Assembly (NCBI GenBank): GCA_023431185.1 | Contig: JAEYXS010000014.1 | Coordinates: forward strand, 1-64,000 | Source: Verrucomicrobiota bacterium | Lineage (GTDB): Bacteria; Verrucomicrobiota; Verrucomicrobiia; Limisphaerales; JAEYXS01 | Reading direction: 5' to 3' | DNA: 64,000 bases | Shown: in pieces, positions 1 through 8,378 of the stretch | How the letters are laid out: each line of letters begins with the position of its first letter | Numbering within the stretch: position 1 is the stretch's first letter | Notes under the pieces: model-generated | What the model was told of the DNA's origin: nothing | The model's database searches: none | What the model saw: the letters and a program-made list of their open reading frames with translations, nothing else | Translations under genes and position numbers: made by a program

Positions 1-43
1 GCGGTGGATGGAAGGGTGTCTTATTGGGTGGTGAAAACAGTGG

Positions 44-162
44 AGTGGCTGGCGGGGGTTTGGTGCGGGAGGTGTGGACTGGTGGCTAGAGTGCCGCAGA
101 ACAGGATGCCATTGCGGAGGGTCACACTGAACAAACTGGATGGGAGGTCACTTCGGGGAACG
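44..162 (+). repeat. dispersed intergenic repeat, copy 1 (inverted partner at 41120-41239)
   Basis: About 115 bases here reappear in reverse orientation at 41120-41239 with only about eight differences; both copies run from AGTGGCTGGCGGGGG to the CACTTCG stretch. Both can be read as a short peptide (WLAGVWCGRCGLVARVPQNR), but neither sits in a believable gene and substitutions are scattered over all positions, so I treat it as a non-coding dispersed repeat. The rest of positions 1-346 holds no supported gene; CGATTTACGA occurs twice at about 161-185. Confidence 0.75.
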
Positions 163-346
163 ATTTACGAAGGGCGATTTACGAGCCGGTAGGTCAGACT
201 GAGGCGATGGGTCGTATGGGACTAATAGGACTGATGGGAAGTGGTGAATAACTATTCCAGGCTTGCGGGGAGGGCGTTGCGCGTTCATTTTTTGAGGCGC
301 GCGCAGAATGGTCTGCGTAGCATAAACGGATGAGGAGGTCGGGCCT

Positions 347-2767
347 TTGAAGTGGCCACTGGCACCCGTGTTATTCTGTCTGGCCGGAGGCATCGTCACT
401 GGCGATGCGCTCGGTGTCCACGGAGGGATGCTGTGGTTGTGGCTGGCGGCGCTGGTGTTAGTCCTGGCCTGGCGGTCGCAGCGGCGGTCCATCCTGCTCG
501 GCACGCTGATCTTCACGGTCGGCTGGGGCAATCTGCTCTGGCATCAGGAAGTGTTCTCCGAGGAGGATCTGCGGGTGGTGTTGGGCGAGGAGCCGGAGAT
601 CGTGACGGTGGAAGGCACGCTGGCGGAAGCACCCCGCGAGCGGTTCGTGGAGACGAAGCAGGGAATGAAGCTGCAGTTCAGCAGTTTGCTCGAGGTGGAG
701 CGGGTCGCACGCAAGGGGGTGTGGACGGAAGCGGAGGGGAGGGTCTTCATCCAGACGCCGGATGCGCCGCCGGAGAGTTTGCAGCGCAACCAGGTGGTAC
801 AGGTGACGGGCGGGATAGCGCCGCCGAAGGAGCCGGTGATTCCGGGCGCATTGGATTTCCGCGCGTATCTGGCGCGGGAGGGGGTGCATTACCAATTGCA
901 TACCCGGGGCGTGGAGGACTGGCAGATACCCGCGACAAACGCGGCACCGCCGGTGACGGACCAGTTCCACCGGTGGGCGATGGGGCAGTTGCAAGGAGAT
1001 CTGCCGCCGGGGGACCGCGATGTGATGCTGCTGCAGGCGATGGGGCTGGGCTGGAAGGCGGGATTGATGGAGGTGGTGTCGGTGCCGTTCATCCGATCCG
1101 GCACGATGCATATCTTTGCGATCAGCGGACTGCATGTGGCGTTGATCGCGTTGATGCTGGTGGAGCTGTTGCGCGGAGCGGGCTTGCCGCGCTGGAGTTG
1201 CGGGGCGGTGCTGATCCCGCTGCTGTGGTTCTACACGGCGGCCACGGGCTGGCAGGCTTCCGCCGTGCGCTCGGCCATCATGATGACGGTGATCGGCGCC
1301 GGGTGGATGCTGGAGCGGCCGGCGAATATGCTGAACTCGTTGGCGGCGGCGGCCCTGATCATCCTGGGGTTCGCGCCGCAGCAGTTGTTTCAACCCGGCT
1401 TCCAGCTCTCCTTCATGGTGGTGTTCAGCATGGGCTTGCTGGTGCCGCCGGTGGAGGAATGGCGGAAACGCTTTTTCCAGCCGGATCCACTGCTGCCGGA
1501 AGAATTGCGGCCACGCTGGCAACGCTGGCTCGACTGGCCGGTGCGGTTCGTGACGATGAATGCGGTGACTTCCTTCGCCGCGTGGCTGGGGGCGTTGCCG
1601 CTGATCGCATATTACTTCCACATGGTCACGCCGGTCTCGCTGCTCGCGAATCTGGTGCTGGTGCCGCTGAGCAGTCTGGCGTTGATGGCTTCCTTCGGCA
1701 GTTTGCTGCTGGCCTGGTGCCCGCCGGTGGCGGAACTGTTCAACCACGCGGCGTGGTTCCTGATGAACAAAATGGTGGCGAGCAGCGGATGGTTCGCCCA
1801 ATTGCCCGGGGCATGGTGGCCGGTGCAGGCACCCGGGCCGGGCATCTTCCTCAGTTACTACGGGCTTTTGATCAGCGTCTTCGCGTTGGCCAGAAGATCT
1901 CCCTGGCGCTGGCGGCTCGCGGGCGCCTCGGGTCTCACCCTCCTGCTCCTGCTCGCGCACGGCTGGCAGGTGCAGCAGCATGAGCTCCGGCTCACTGTCT
2001 TGGATGTGCGCGGCGGGGATGCCCTGGTGTTCGAAGGCGGACAGCGGCACGAACCGCTGGTGATCGATACCGGCAATGCGTCCGGTTACGAACTGGCGTT
2101 GAACCCCTACCTGCAAAGCCGCGGTCTTCGGCAAGTGCCGGCCTTGCTGCTCACCCATGGTGATGCGCAACACGTCGGCGGTGCGCCGGCTTTGACCCGG
2201 GATTATGCGGTGCGCGAATTGTTCACCAGCCCGGTCCCCTCCCGCTCGCCGGGCTACCGGCACATGGTGACGAACTGGAGCACAGGCGAAAGGGTGCATC
2301 ACATCATCACGAACGGCAGCCGGGTGGGTCCGTGGCGGGTCTTGCATCCGGCCGCGGCCGACCGCTTCAGCTCGGGTGATGATAATGCGGTGGTCTTGCA
2401 CGGTGAATTCGAGGGCGTGCAGGTCTTGCTGCTCTCGGACTTGGGGCGACCGGGGCAGAAAGCCTTGCGGGAGCGGCACCCTGAACTGCGGGCGGAGATC
2501 GTGGTGACCGGCATCCCGGCCAAGGAGGAGCCGTTGCTGGAGGAACTGCTGGCGATGATCCAGCCGACAGTGGTGATCGTGACCTGTGCCATGCAGCCCG
2601 CCCAAGAACAAGCCGGACCGGAATTGCGCGCCCGGCTAGCCCAAGGGCCCTGGACGACCTTTTACTTAAGCGACCACGGCAGTGTGACGATGGACTTCAC
2701 CCCCGCCGGGTGTGCCGTGGCAGCGAGCAGGGGACCGGCCGGAATCCTTGTCCGGCCTAGAAATTAG
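347..2767 (+). CDS. comEC: ComEC/Rec2 family DNA-uptake channel protein
   Basis: Inner-membrane channel for import of transforming DNA, 806 residues, the usual size. The TTG start is supported by GAGGAGG at 332-338, eight bases upstream. Residues 1-60 hold two or three membrane segments, then a soluble DUF4131-like OB region to about 210. The competence domain follows with the signature HIFAISGLH at about 255-263 and multiple membrane helices to about 540. The C-terminal 260 residues form a metallo-beta-lactamase-like domain starting at LDVRGGDAL (about 551), with IDTGN and LTHGDAQHVGG (about 601-613). The family motif is HxDxDH; here the second Asp is Gln, so metal binding may be altered. 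No other competence gene is nearby. Family assignment is firm; nuclease activity is uncertain. Confidence 0.93.
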   Translation: MKWPLAPVLFCLAGGIVTGDALGVHGGMLWLWLAALVLVLAWRSQRRSILLGTLIFTVGWGNLLWHQEVFSEEDLRVVLGEEPEIVTVEGTLAEAPRERFVETKQGMKLQFSSLLEVERVARKGVWTEAEGRVFIQTPDAPPESLQRNQVVQVTGGIAPPKEPVIPGALDFRAYLAREGVHYQLHTRGVEDWQIPATNAAPPVTDQFHRWAMGQLQGDLPPGDRDVMLLQAMGLGWKAGLMEVVSVPFIRSGTMHIFAISGLHVALIALMLVELLRGAGLPRWSCGAVLIPLLWFYTAATGWQASAVRSAIMMTVIGAGWMLERPANMLNSLAAAALIILGFAPQQLFQPGFQLSFMVVFSMGLLVPPVEEWRKRFFQPDPLLPEELRPRWQRWLDWPVRFVTMNAVTSFAAWLGALPLIAYYFHMVTPVSLLANLVLVPLSSLALMASFGSLLLAWCPPVAELFNHAAWFLMNKMVASSGWFAQLPGAWWPVQAPGPGIFLSYYGLLISVFALARRSPWRWRLAGASGLTLLLLLAHGWQVQQHELRLTVLDVRGGDALVFEGGQRHEPLVIDTGNASGYELALNPYLQSRGLRQVPALLLTHGDAQHVGGAPALTRDYAVRELFTSPVPSRSPGYRHMVTNWSTGERVHHIITNGSRVGPWRVLHPAAADRFSSGDDNAVVLHGEFEGVQVLLLSDLGRPGQKALRERHPELRAEIVVTGIPAKEEPLLEELLAMIQPTVVIVTCAMQPAQEQAGPELRARLAQGPWTTFYLSDHGSVTMDFTPAGCAVAASRGPAGILVRPRN

Positions 2768-3014
2768 GGGTGAATACAGCAGCCCAGTTCGGAACCGCCT
2801 GGCCAGGTCGAGAGCAAGAAAAGTTGCCTTAGACGTAGGTTTGCTTTGCCAACCCATGTAGGATAGGCTAGAAACGTAACCACAAGGCATACTCTGGAAA
2901 TTCGCACGCAATTACAATCAAACTTGGGGTGATGGATGGCCCGCAGAGCAGTGGGGCCGCAAACACGGTCGCTGGGGAAAATGGCTGAATCTGCCTGCGG
3001 GCAGGTTCACAATC

Positions 3015-3671
3015 GTGGAACAGGCAATGGTTTCAATCATTCTGGCTGAAGATCATGTGATCGTCCGCAAAGGCATCAAACTGATGCTCGAACGCGAGGC
3101 GGATTTCAAACTCTTGGGTGAGGCAAGTGACGGGTTGGAGGCGGTGCAACTGGCCGACAAGCTCAAGCCCGACGTGCTCCTGCTGGACCTCATGCTGCCG
3201 CGGTTGCACGGTCTGGAAGTCATCCGCCAGGTCCGCCGCGATTCCCCCAAGACCAAGGTCATTATCCTGAGCATGCACTCGGATGAACCCTATGTCATGG
3301 AAGCGTTGCGTTACGGCGCTTCCGGCTATCTCCTCAAGGACTGCACCCCGGACGAACTGGTGAAGGCCATTCGCGAAGTCCTCGCCGGCCGCCGCTACCT
3401 CAGCCCGGTGTTGGCCGAACGTGCCTTGGCTGGCTACGTCACCCATCCCGGCGAGACGGAGGAGGACGTCTATACCACGCTGACCAAGCGCGAACGGCTC
3501 GTGCTCCAGCTTGCCGCCGAGGGACTTACCACGGCAGAGATAGCCAAGAAGCTCTTCATCAGCCCCCGCACCGTGGAAACGCACCGCGCCAACCTCATGC
3601 GCAAGCTGAACCTCCACACGCAGACGGATCTGGTTAAGTTCGCCATCCGCAAGGGCATCATCTCCGCCTGA
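3015..3671 (+). CDS. NarL/FixJ-type response regulator
   Basis: Two-domain DNA-binding response regulator of 218 residues. The receiver domain (about 5-125) shows the acidic pair ED at 12-13, phospho-acceptor Asp58 in LLLDLMLPR, and the conserved Lys in GYLLKDC. A LuxR-type helix-turn-helix occupies about 152-215, with the typical LTKRERLVLQL and ISPRTVETHRANLMRKL segments. Start is GTG 3015; ATG 3027 (MVSIILAEDH) is an equally plausible start. No histidine kinase is adjacent, so its partner and targets are unknown. The 247 bases upstream to comEC hold no gene I can support. Confidence 0.93.
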   Translation: MEQAMVSIILAEDHVIVRKGIKLMLEREADFKLLGEASDGLEAVQLADKLKPDVLLLDLMLPRLHGLEVIRQVRRDSPKTKVIILSMHSDEPYVMEALRYGASGYLLKDCTPDELVKAIREVLAGRRYLSPVLAERALAGYVTHPGETEEDVYTTLTKRERLVLQLAAEGLTTAEIAKKLFISPRTVETHRANLMRKLNLHTQTDLVKFAIRKGIISA

Positions 3672-3784
3672 TTACCCTGCGGTGTTTCTCCGCACTTCAC
3701 CGGTACGTGAATTACAGTTCCGTACGTATAGGCAGTTTAGGTTGCAATGATAAGGTTGACAGCAGTTAAGCCGATATCATAAGC

Positions 3785-3994
3785 ATGAGCGCATTCTCAA
3801 TGGCCAAAAAAGCCACAGTCCAAAAACTGGCCTCCTTCTGGACGGCAGTCTCGGGTGCAGATCAGGAACTCGCCGTGGACTTCCGCCCGCTCACCGCTCC
3901 GGTGCCCCTGAAGGTGCAGGCCGCCCGCCATTTGCCGACTTATGAACAGCCGGCCAAGGCCCGCATCATCCGCGTGGATTGCTATCTGGGCTGA
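3785..3994 (+). CDS. small hypothetical protein, 69 aa
   Basis: Not recognised. A 69-residue soluble protein beginning MSAFSMAKKATVQKL, with a basic N-terminus and a Pro-rich middle (FRPLTAPVPLKV). No signal peptide, membrane segment or metal motif. It is a stand-alone transcription unit: a strong intrinsic terminator starts 27 bases after the stop. Codon use matches neighbouring genes and the terminator supports expression. ATG 3800 is an alternative start. Confidence 0.6.
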   Translation: MSAFSMAKKATVQKLASFWTAVSGADQELAVDFRPLTAPVPLKVQAARHLPTYEQPAKARIIRVDCYLG

Positions 3995-4020
3995 TCCCGC
4001 CGTTTCATTTTCATTTCTCA

Positions 4021-4044
4021 GGCCGCCTCCGGGCGGCCTTTTTT
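4021..4044 (+). terminator. intrinsic terminator after the 69-aa gene
   Basis: Perfect 7-bp stem GGCCGCC/GGCGGCC with loop TCCG, followed directly by six T on the + strand. Confidence 0.88.
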
Positions 4045-4185
4045 ATTGCTAAGCCGCAAGCAGTTGCACCTTGGCGATTGAATATCAACCCCCTCCGCCT
4101 TCGTCTCATTGTTCAAGATTGACCCGGCTGACGATTGGAGTAACGTCGTCCTCACCCGTTAATCCCCGAAAGAAATACAGGCTTT

Positions 4186-5595
4186 ATGTCGCAATCAACG
4201 AACAACTCCTCGTCCGGCGATAACCGCCGGAGTTTTATCAAGAAGGCGGCCGTCGCCACGGTCGTCGCCGCCAATCCCTTCAAGACCCCGGTTTATGGCC
4301 AGAACAAGGCCCCCTCGACCGGTCGCGTCATCGGGGCCAATGACCGCATTTACGTAGGCTTTGTCGGCATCGGTGGACAAGGCTTCAATGCCCACGTCCG
4401 TCAGATGAAGGAAAAAGCCGGTGAACATAACATCGCCCAAGTGGCCGTCTGCGATGTCTCCAAGCACCGCACCGCCATGGCCAAGGACTTCATCCTCAAG
4501 GATAACTCCGACGCCAAAGTCGAGTCCTATGAAGACTACCGCAAGATGCTGGAGCGGAAAGATATCGATGCCATCGTCTGCGCCACCGTCGATCACTGGC
4601 ACACGCGCGTTTCCGTGGATGCCTTGAATTCCGGCAAGCACGTCTATGTGGAAAAGCCCATGACCCGCTATCTCGGCGAGGCGTTCCAAGTCTATGATGC
4701 GGTGAAGAAGTCGGGCAAGATCCTGCAAGTCGGTTCCCAAGGCTGCTCGGACAAGAAGTGGCACAAAGCTGCTGAGTGGATCAAGGCCGGCAAGATCGGC
4801 CCCATCGTCATGAGCCAGGGCTCCTACATGCGCAACAGCCCCTATGGCGAGTGGAACTACACCATCCAGCCTTGGGCCACGAAGGATGACATCAACTGGA
4901 ACGCATGGATCTCGGGCGTGAAGAAAGCGACCGACTTCAACCCCGACCACTACTTCCGCTGGCGCAAATATTATCCCTACTGCTCCGGTCTCTTGGGCGA
5001 TCTCTTCCCGCACAAGCTGCATCCGTACATGCTTGCCACCGGTAATCCGCAGTTCCCCACCCGCGTTGCCGCCGTGGGCAGCCGCAAGTTCAACACGGAC
5101 CTCAAGAAAGACGGCCGTCCGGCGGACAAGAACACGCAATACCAGCGCGATGTGCAGGAGATCATCCAGCTCATCGCCGAGTTCCCGGCCGGTTACGTGA
5201 TGCACATCACCAGCAGCACGGTGAACGAGCAAGGCACGCAGGAGATGATCCGCGGCCATCATGCCACGCTCACCATGGCGGGTAACAAGGTGGAACTGAA
5301 ACCCGAACGTCCGTTCGCCGACGAGATCGATCCCGAGACCAGTGAAGGCTTCCCGGGCGAGAACGTGCCGAACCATCACAAGAACTGGTTCGCCGCCATC
5401 CGTGGCCTGGAACCGGCGAATGCTGGCATCGAGCTCGCTGTGCGCGTGCAGACCGTCATCTCGCTCGCGGAGATGAGCGACCGACTCGGCACCATGTGCT
5501 ACTTCGATGAGAAGAGCCGCAAGGTCACCGATGGTGCTGGCCGTGAGATCAAGCCGCTCGACTACGAGACGGAAGTGCAGTTGAACAAGGCGTAA
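4186..5595 (+). CDS. Tat-exported Gfo/Idh/MocA family oxidoreductase
   Basis: NAD(P)-dependent sugar or sugar-derivative oxidoreductase of the Gfo/Idh/MocA family, 469 residues. The N-terminus has a twin-arginine signal (NRRSFIKKAA, about 13-22), so export folded with cofactor is likely. The Rossmann part follows with GFVGIGGQGFNAH (about 57-70) and the family EKPMTRYLGEA motif (about 158-168), then the C-terminal alpha/beta domain. Proteins of this exported subgroup are abundant in Verrucomicrobiota and Planctomycetota; their substrates are mostly unknown and nothing here shows which one is used. It is monocistronic, ending at a strong terminator. Confidence 0.92.
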   Translation: MSQSTNNSSSGDNRRSFIKKAAVATVVAANPFKTPVYGQNKAPSTGRVIGANDRIYVGFVGIGGQGFNAHVRQMKEKAGEHNIAQVAVCDVSKHRTAMAKDFILKDNSDAKVESYEDYRKMLERKDIDAIVCATVDHWHTRVSVDALNSGKHVYVEKPMTRYLGEAFQVYDAVKKSGKILQVGSQGCSDKKWHKAAEWIKAGKIGPIVMSQGSYMRNSPYGEWNYTIQPWATKDDINWNAWISGVKKATDFNPDHYFRWRKYYPYCSGLLGDLFPHKLHPYMLATGNPQFPTRVAAVGSRKFNTDLKKDGRPADKNTQYQRDVQEIIQLIAEFPAGYVMHITSSTVNEQGTQEMIRGHHATLTMAGNKVELKPERPFADEIDPETSEGFPGENVPNHHKNWFAAIRGLEPANAGIELAVRVQTVISLAEMSDRLGTMCYFDEKSRKVTDGAGREIKPLDYETEVQLNKA

Positions 5596-5611
5596 GCAAA
5601 AGAACTTCACC

Positions 5612-5650
5612 AGCCCCGCAGGTCAAAAACTTGCGGGGCTTTTTGTTTTG
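5612..5650 (+). terminator. intrinsic terminator after the oxidoreductase
   Basis: Inverted repeat AGCCCCGCA (5612-5620) and TGCGGGGCT (5632-5640) followed by TTTTGTTTTG on the + strand. It also separates this gene from the convergent small gene ending at 5652. Confidence 0.88.
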
Positions 5651-5651
5651 C

Positions 5652-5819
5652 TCAATCACCACCGCCACCACCATCTCCTCCTCCGCCATCGCCACCACTA
5701 TCGTAGCCGCCCCCGTCGCTACCGATGCCATAATCCCGGTGATCACGGCTGCCGCTGAACAGCATGCCCAAAAGGAGCAATCCTCCGCCGACGATGAATA
5801 TGATGACGATGACTCCCAT
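5652..5819 (-). CDS. 55-aa membrane peptide with Gly/Asp-rich tail
   Basis: A short ORF not long enough for usual ORF cut-offs. It starts MGVIVIIFIVGGGLLLLGML, a single membrane helix of about 20 residues, then a short charged stretch (SRDHRDY) and a tail made almost only of Gly and Asp (blocks such as GGGYDSGGDGGGG) ending in Asp. This layout, one helix plus a Gly/Asp tail, recurs in short unknown proteins of Gram-negative bacteria. The ribosome site is weak. No function can be given; composition and frame make it more likely real than chance. Confidence 0.6.
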   Translation of the reverse strand: MGVIVIIFIVGGGLLLLGMLFSGSRDHRDYGIGSDGGGYDSGGDGGGGDGGGGGD

Positions 5820-5885
5820 AGCACGGATGTTCTATCGCAGGACCAGCCTTGACGCCATTACAATACTGGCGGCTGAGTGGAAGCC

Positions 5886-6689
5886 TCATTCGGTATCCCA
5901 GCCTGTGACCAGGCCTTGTTCGAACATCAGGCGGCCTCCGGGATAACGCCAGACTTCAAACTCCCCTTTTTTATCGCGGGTACGGGTGGTGATCTCGGGC
6001 TCACCTTGGCTGGCCAGGACATCGGCAACGGTCATGCCGACGGTGACTTCGCCTAGCAGGATGGCTTCGCGCACATACACGGGCAGGCTGGGGTTGAGTT
6101 CCACGTGCCGACGACGGAGGTCGGAGCGCTGCATCACTTCCTGCACGTTGAAGGAAAGTGCGCGCATCTCCGGCAGCCGCCGGTCCGTGGCTTCCAGCAA
6201 GGCAGCGAACATCCATTCCGGCACGGCAAATTCCTGGGTGCCGGACGGACCGCCGTGCAACGTGAAATGCCGGCCACTGGCAGCCGATTGCGTGACAAAT
6301 TCGTGGTCCAGACGGAGCTCCAGATAATTCACCCGGCCATAAGGCCAGACCTTGACCTGCATGCGGCTGCTGATGGGCAGAAGGCCCAAGCCGTTCACCA
6401 GCACAGTGGTGTCTTCATCCGTGTGCCGGGCCGTGGTGGCCAGACTGAGGCCAAAACGCACCCGGTGGCCGACGTGATACTCGGCGAAGAGGTTGTAAAA
6501 ATCATGCGTCCCGGTGCCCGTGGGAACGGCGGGTAACTCCAACCGGACTTCGCCGTTGGCTTTCGGGCCGCCGATGCGGTTCACTTCAGCACGGTTGATG
6601 GCCTCGCCCGGGGAAAGCAGCCGGGCTTGCGGGGTATGGCAACCGGTCGCGCATACGGCAGTGATGAGCAAGCACCAGAATGTTTTCAT
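5886..6689 (-). CDS. putative lipoprotein, 267 aa
   Basis: Signal peptide MKTFWCLLITAVCATGC with a lipobox (ATG before Cys17) predicts lipid anchoring in the cell envelope. The middle (about 50-180) is a beta-rich unknown domain. The end, about residues 215-267, contains VGMTVADVLASQGEP followed by a short beta segment, resembling the SmpA/OmlA (BamE-like) repeat in which VGMT..EV...GEP is typical; this likeness is by eye only. It is monocistronic and divergent from the iron-sulfur cluster genes to its right. Function unknown. Confidence 0.72.
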   Translation of the reverse strand: MKTFWCLLITAVCATGCHTPQARLLSPGEAINRAEVNRIGGPKANGEVRLELPAVPTGTGTHDFYNLFAEYHVGHRVRFGLSLATTARHTDEDTTVLVNGLGLLPISSRMQVKVWPYGRVNYLELRLDHEFVTQSAASGRHFTLHGGPSGTQEFAVPEWMFAALLEATDRRLPEMRALSFNVQEVMQRSDLRRRHVELNPSLPVYVREAILLGEVTVGMTVADVLASQGEPEITTRTRDKKGEFEVWRYPGGRLMFEQGLVTGWDTE

Positions 6690-6830
6690 GGCGGCACCTT
6701 GGCCGGACGTAAGCTGAATATTGGACGGGGTCGGCGGGAGAGATATTCACGACGAGATCATGCCGGTCCAAAATTTCCCGTAAACCTCCGGTTGGCAATT
6801 TCCCCGGCAGTGGGTAAGTTCACCCCCGAC

Positions 6831-7226
6831 ATGTCCCAGACACCGCAAATCTTGTATTGCCACTGCAACTACGCGCAAGTCGTGCCGAAGGAAGTGAAGG
6901 AAGCTGTCTTGCGCAAGCTGTGCGAATCCGGTGTGCCCTTCGAGGCCGTGTCCGACCTCTGCGAGATGTCCGCCCGCCGCGATCCCGCCCTGCAACGGCT
7001 CACGCAGGGCAATGCCATCAAGGTGGCCGCCTGTTATCCGCGCGCGGTGAAATGGCTCTTCGCCGCCGCCAATGCGCCCTTGCCACTGGATAAAACGGAA
7101 GTGGTGAACATGCGGGTGGAATCGGCCGAGAGCGTCACCACCAGCCTCCTGAGCGCCGAACTGAAACCGAACGTGCCCACCGGCAAAGTCACCGCCGCCG
7201 ATGCGCCGAAAGCCGCTGCTGCCTAA
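6831..7226 (+). CDS. Cys-rich unknown protein, first gene of a redox/prenyl cluster
   Basis: 131 residues from ATG 6831 (longer in-frame extensions upstream look unlike protein). It opens with YCHCNYAQVVP (Cys10, Cys12) and has Cys31, Cys44 and Cys68; the last lies in KVAACYPRAVKWLF, which loosely recalls the AACSPR motif of heterodisulfide-reductase A type proteins. These Cys could bind an Fe-S cluster, but this is inference. The C-terminus is a low-complexity Ala/Lys tail. Twenty bases separate it from the downstream ferredoxin gene, so the two are almost certainly co-transcribed. Confidence 0.72.
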   Translation: MSQTPQILYCHCNYAQVVPKEVKEAVLRKLCESGVPFEAVSDLCEMSARRDPALQRLTQGNAIKVAACYPRAVKWLFAAANAPLPLDKTEVVNMRVESAESVTTSLLSAELKPNVPTGKVTAADAPKAAAA

Positions 7227-7245
7227 AACCTAAACCCTATTTCAC

Positions 7246-8106
7246 ATGGCACTCATTGATCAAACTACCCTGCGGATCGTCCTCTATGAAGGGAACGGAG
7301 CTGCCGCCCTTGCCACCGAGGAACGTTTCTCCGTCCTGAGTACCCTGTTGGGGCAAGGCTACGCCGTCACCCGCGCGGGCAGTGAACGTGCGGTCGCTCC
7401 GGCGGATAAGAGTTCCGTGCTGGTATTGGGCCGCTTTGGCGCGCAGAAGCCCGAGACGACCACCGATTCCACCGGCCAGGTCTCCGTGCGCTTTGAGAAT
7501 CTGGAAGATACAACCCCGGAACAGGTTGTGGCCAAGGTGGATGGCGTGCGCACGACCGCTGGCGCAGTGAAGCAGGGCGATTGGAAGCCGTGGTTCCCGG
7601 TCATCGATTACGACCGTTGCACGAACTGCATGCAGTGCCTGAGCTTCTGCCTGTTCGGCGTCTATGGGGTGGATGGCGGGCAGCGCATCCAGGTGCAGAA
7701 CAATGACAACTGCAAGACGAACTGCCCGGCCTGCTCCCGCGTTTGCCCGGAGGCGGCCATCATGTTCCCGAAGTACAAGGCCGGTCCCATCAATGGCGAC
7801 ATCGTCAGTGATAGCGACCTGAACCGTGAGAAGATGAAGATCGACATCTCGGCCCTCTTGGGCGGCGATGTCTATCACATGCTCCGCGAACGCAGCGAGA
7901 AGGCCCAATCCCGCTTTAGCAAAGAACGCGATGCCGACAAGGCGCTCTCAGAACGTCAGAAGTGCCTAGTGAAGCTGGCGCAATCGGGCGACATTCCCGC
8001 CGAGGTGCTCATGTCCCTGCCATCCCCCGAGGAGATCGCCCGCCGCGCCGAGGAAGCCAAGGCCAAGGCGAACGCGGCTTTGGCGGCACAGGGGCCGAAG
8101 GCCTAA
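7246..8106 (+). CDS. 2x[4Fe-4S] ferredoxin-domain protein
   Basis: 286 residues. The N-terminal ~110 residues are an unrecognised alpha/beta region. A bacterial-type double-cluster ferredoxin domain follows: CTNCMQCLSFC (about 125-135) and CKTNCPACSRVCP (about 156-168), giving two four-Cys sets for two [4Fe-4S] clusters. The last 90 residues are charged and helical, probably a coiled coil, ending in an Ala/Lys tail like that of the upstream gene product. No signal peptide, so cytosolic. Its place between the Cys-rich protein and the DUF116-prenyl synthase fusion suggests that it passes electrons to one of them. Confidence 0.85.
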   Translation: MALIDQTTLRIVLYEGNGAAALATEERFSVLSTLLGQGYAVTRAGSERAVAPADKSSVLVLGRFGAQKPETTTDSTGQVSVRFENLEDTTPEQVVAKVDGVRTTAGAVKQGDWKPWFPVIDYDRCTNCMQCLSFCLFGVYGVDGGQRIQVQNNDNCKTNCPACSRVCPEAAIMFPKYKAGPINGDIVSDSDLNREKMKIDISALLGGDVYHMLRERSEKAQSRFSKERDADKALSERQKCLVKLAQSGDIPAEVLMSLPSPEEIARRAEEAKAKANAALAAQGPKA

Positions 8107-8378
8107 AGCCAAGTAGGAACTCTCGGCAAAGCGTCCCTACCCCCGTTCCCTATCTGTGTCTATCTATGTCCATTTCACCCCGGCTACAGTCGGGGCTGTG
8201 GTTAACCCTTAGACCCCTTCTTGTTACCCCCTTGCCAAATTCGGAAAAAGGCTCGACCCATGGCAGGTATCATTGGATAATCTCCAAAAGCAGAAAAACT
8301 CGTCACAAATACCGGTGTTAGTTGAATTTACGTAACGGGTCCGAGCGTCTGAACGTCAATCGAAGCAACCTGACGACC

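Noticed and set aside
458..2611. 717-codon ORF on the minus strand inside comEC
   Set aside because: Composition (rich in His, Gln, Arg) is that of an antisense shadow in GC-rich DNA; the plus frame has clear ComEC motifs and a strong ribosome site.
4195..5610. 471-codon minus-strand ORF opposite the Gfo/Idh/MocA gene
   Set aside because: Antisense shadow; the plus frame carries a Tat signal and the EKP motif.
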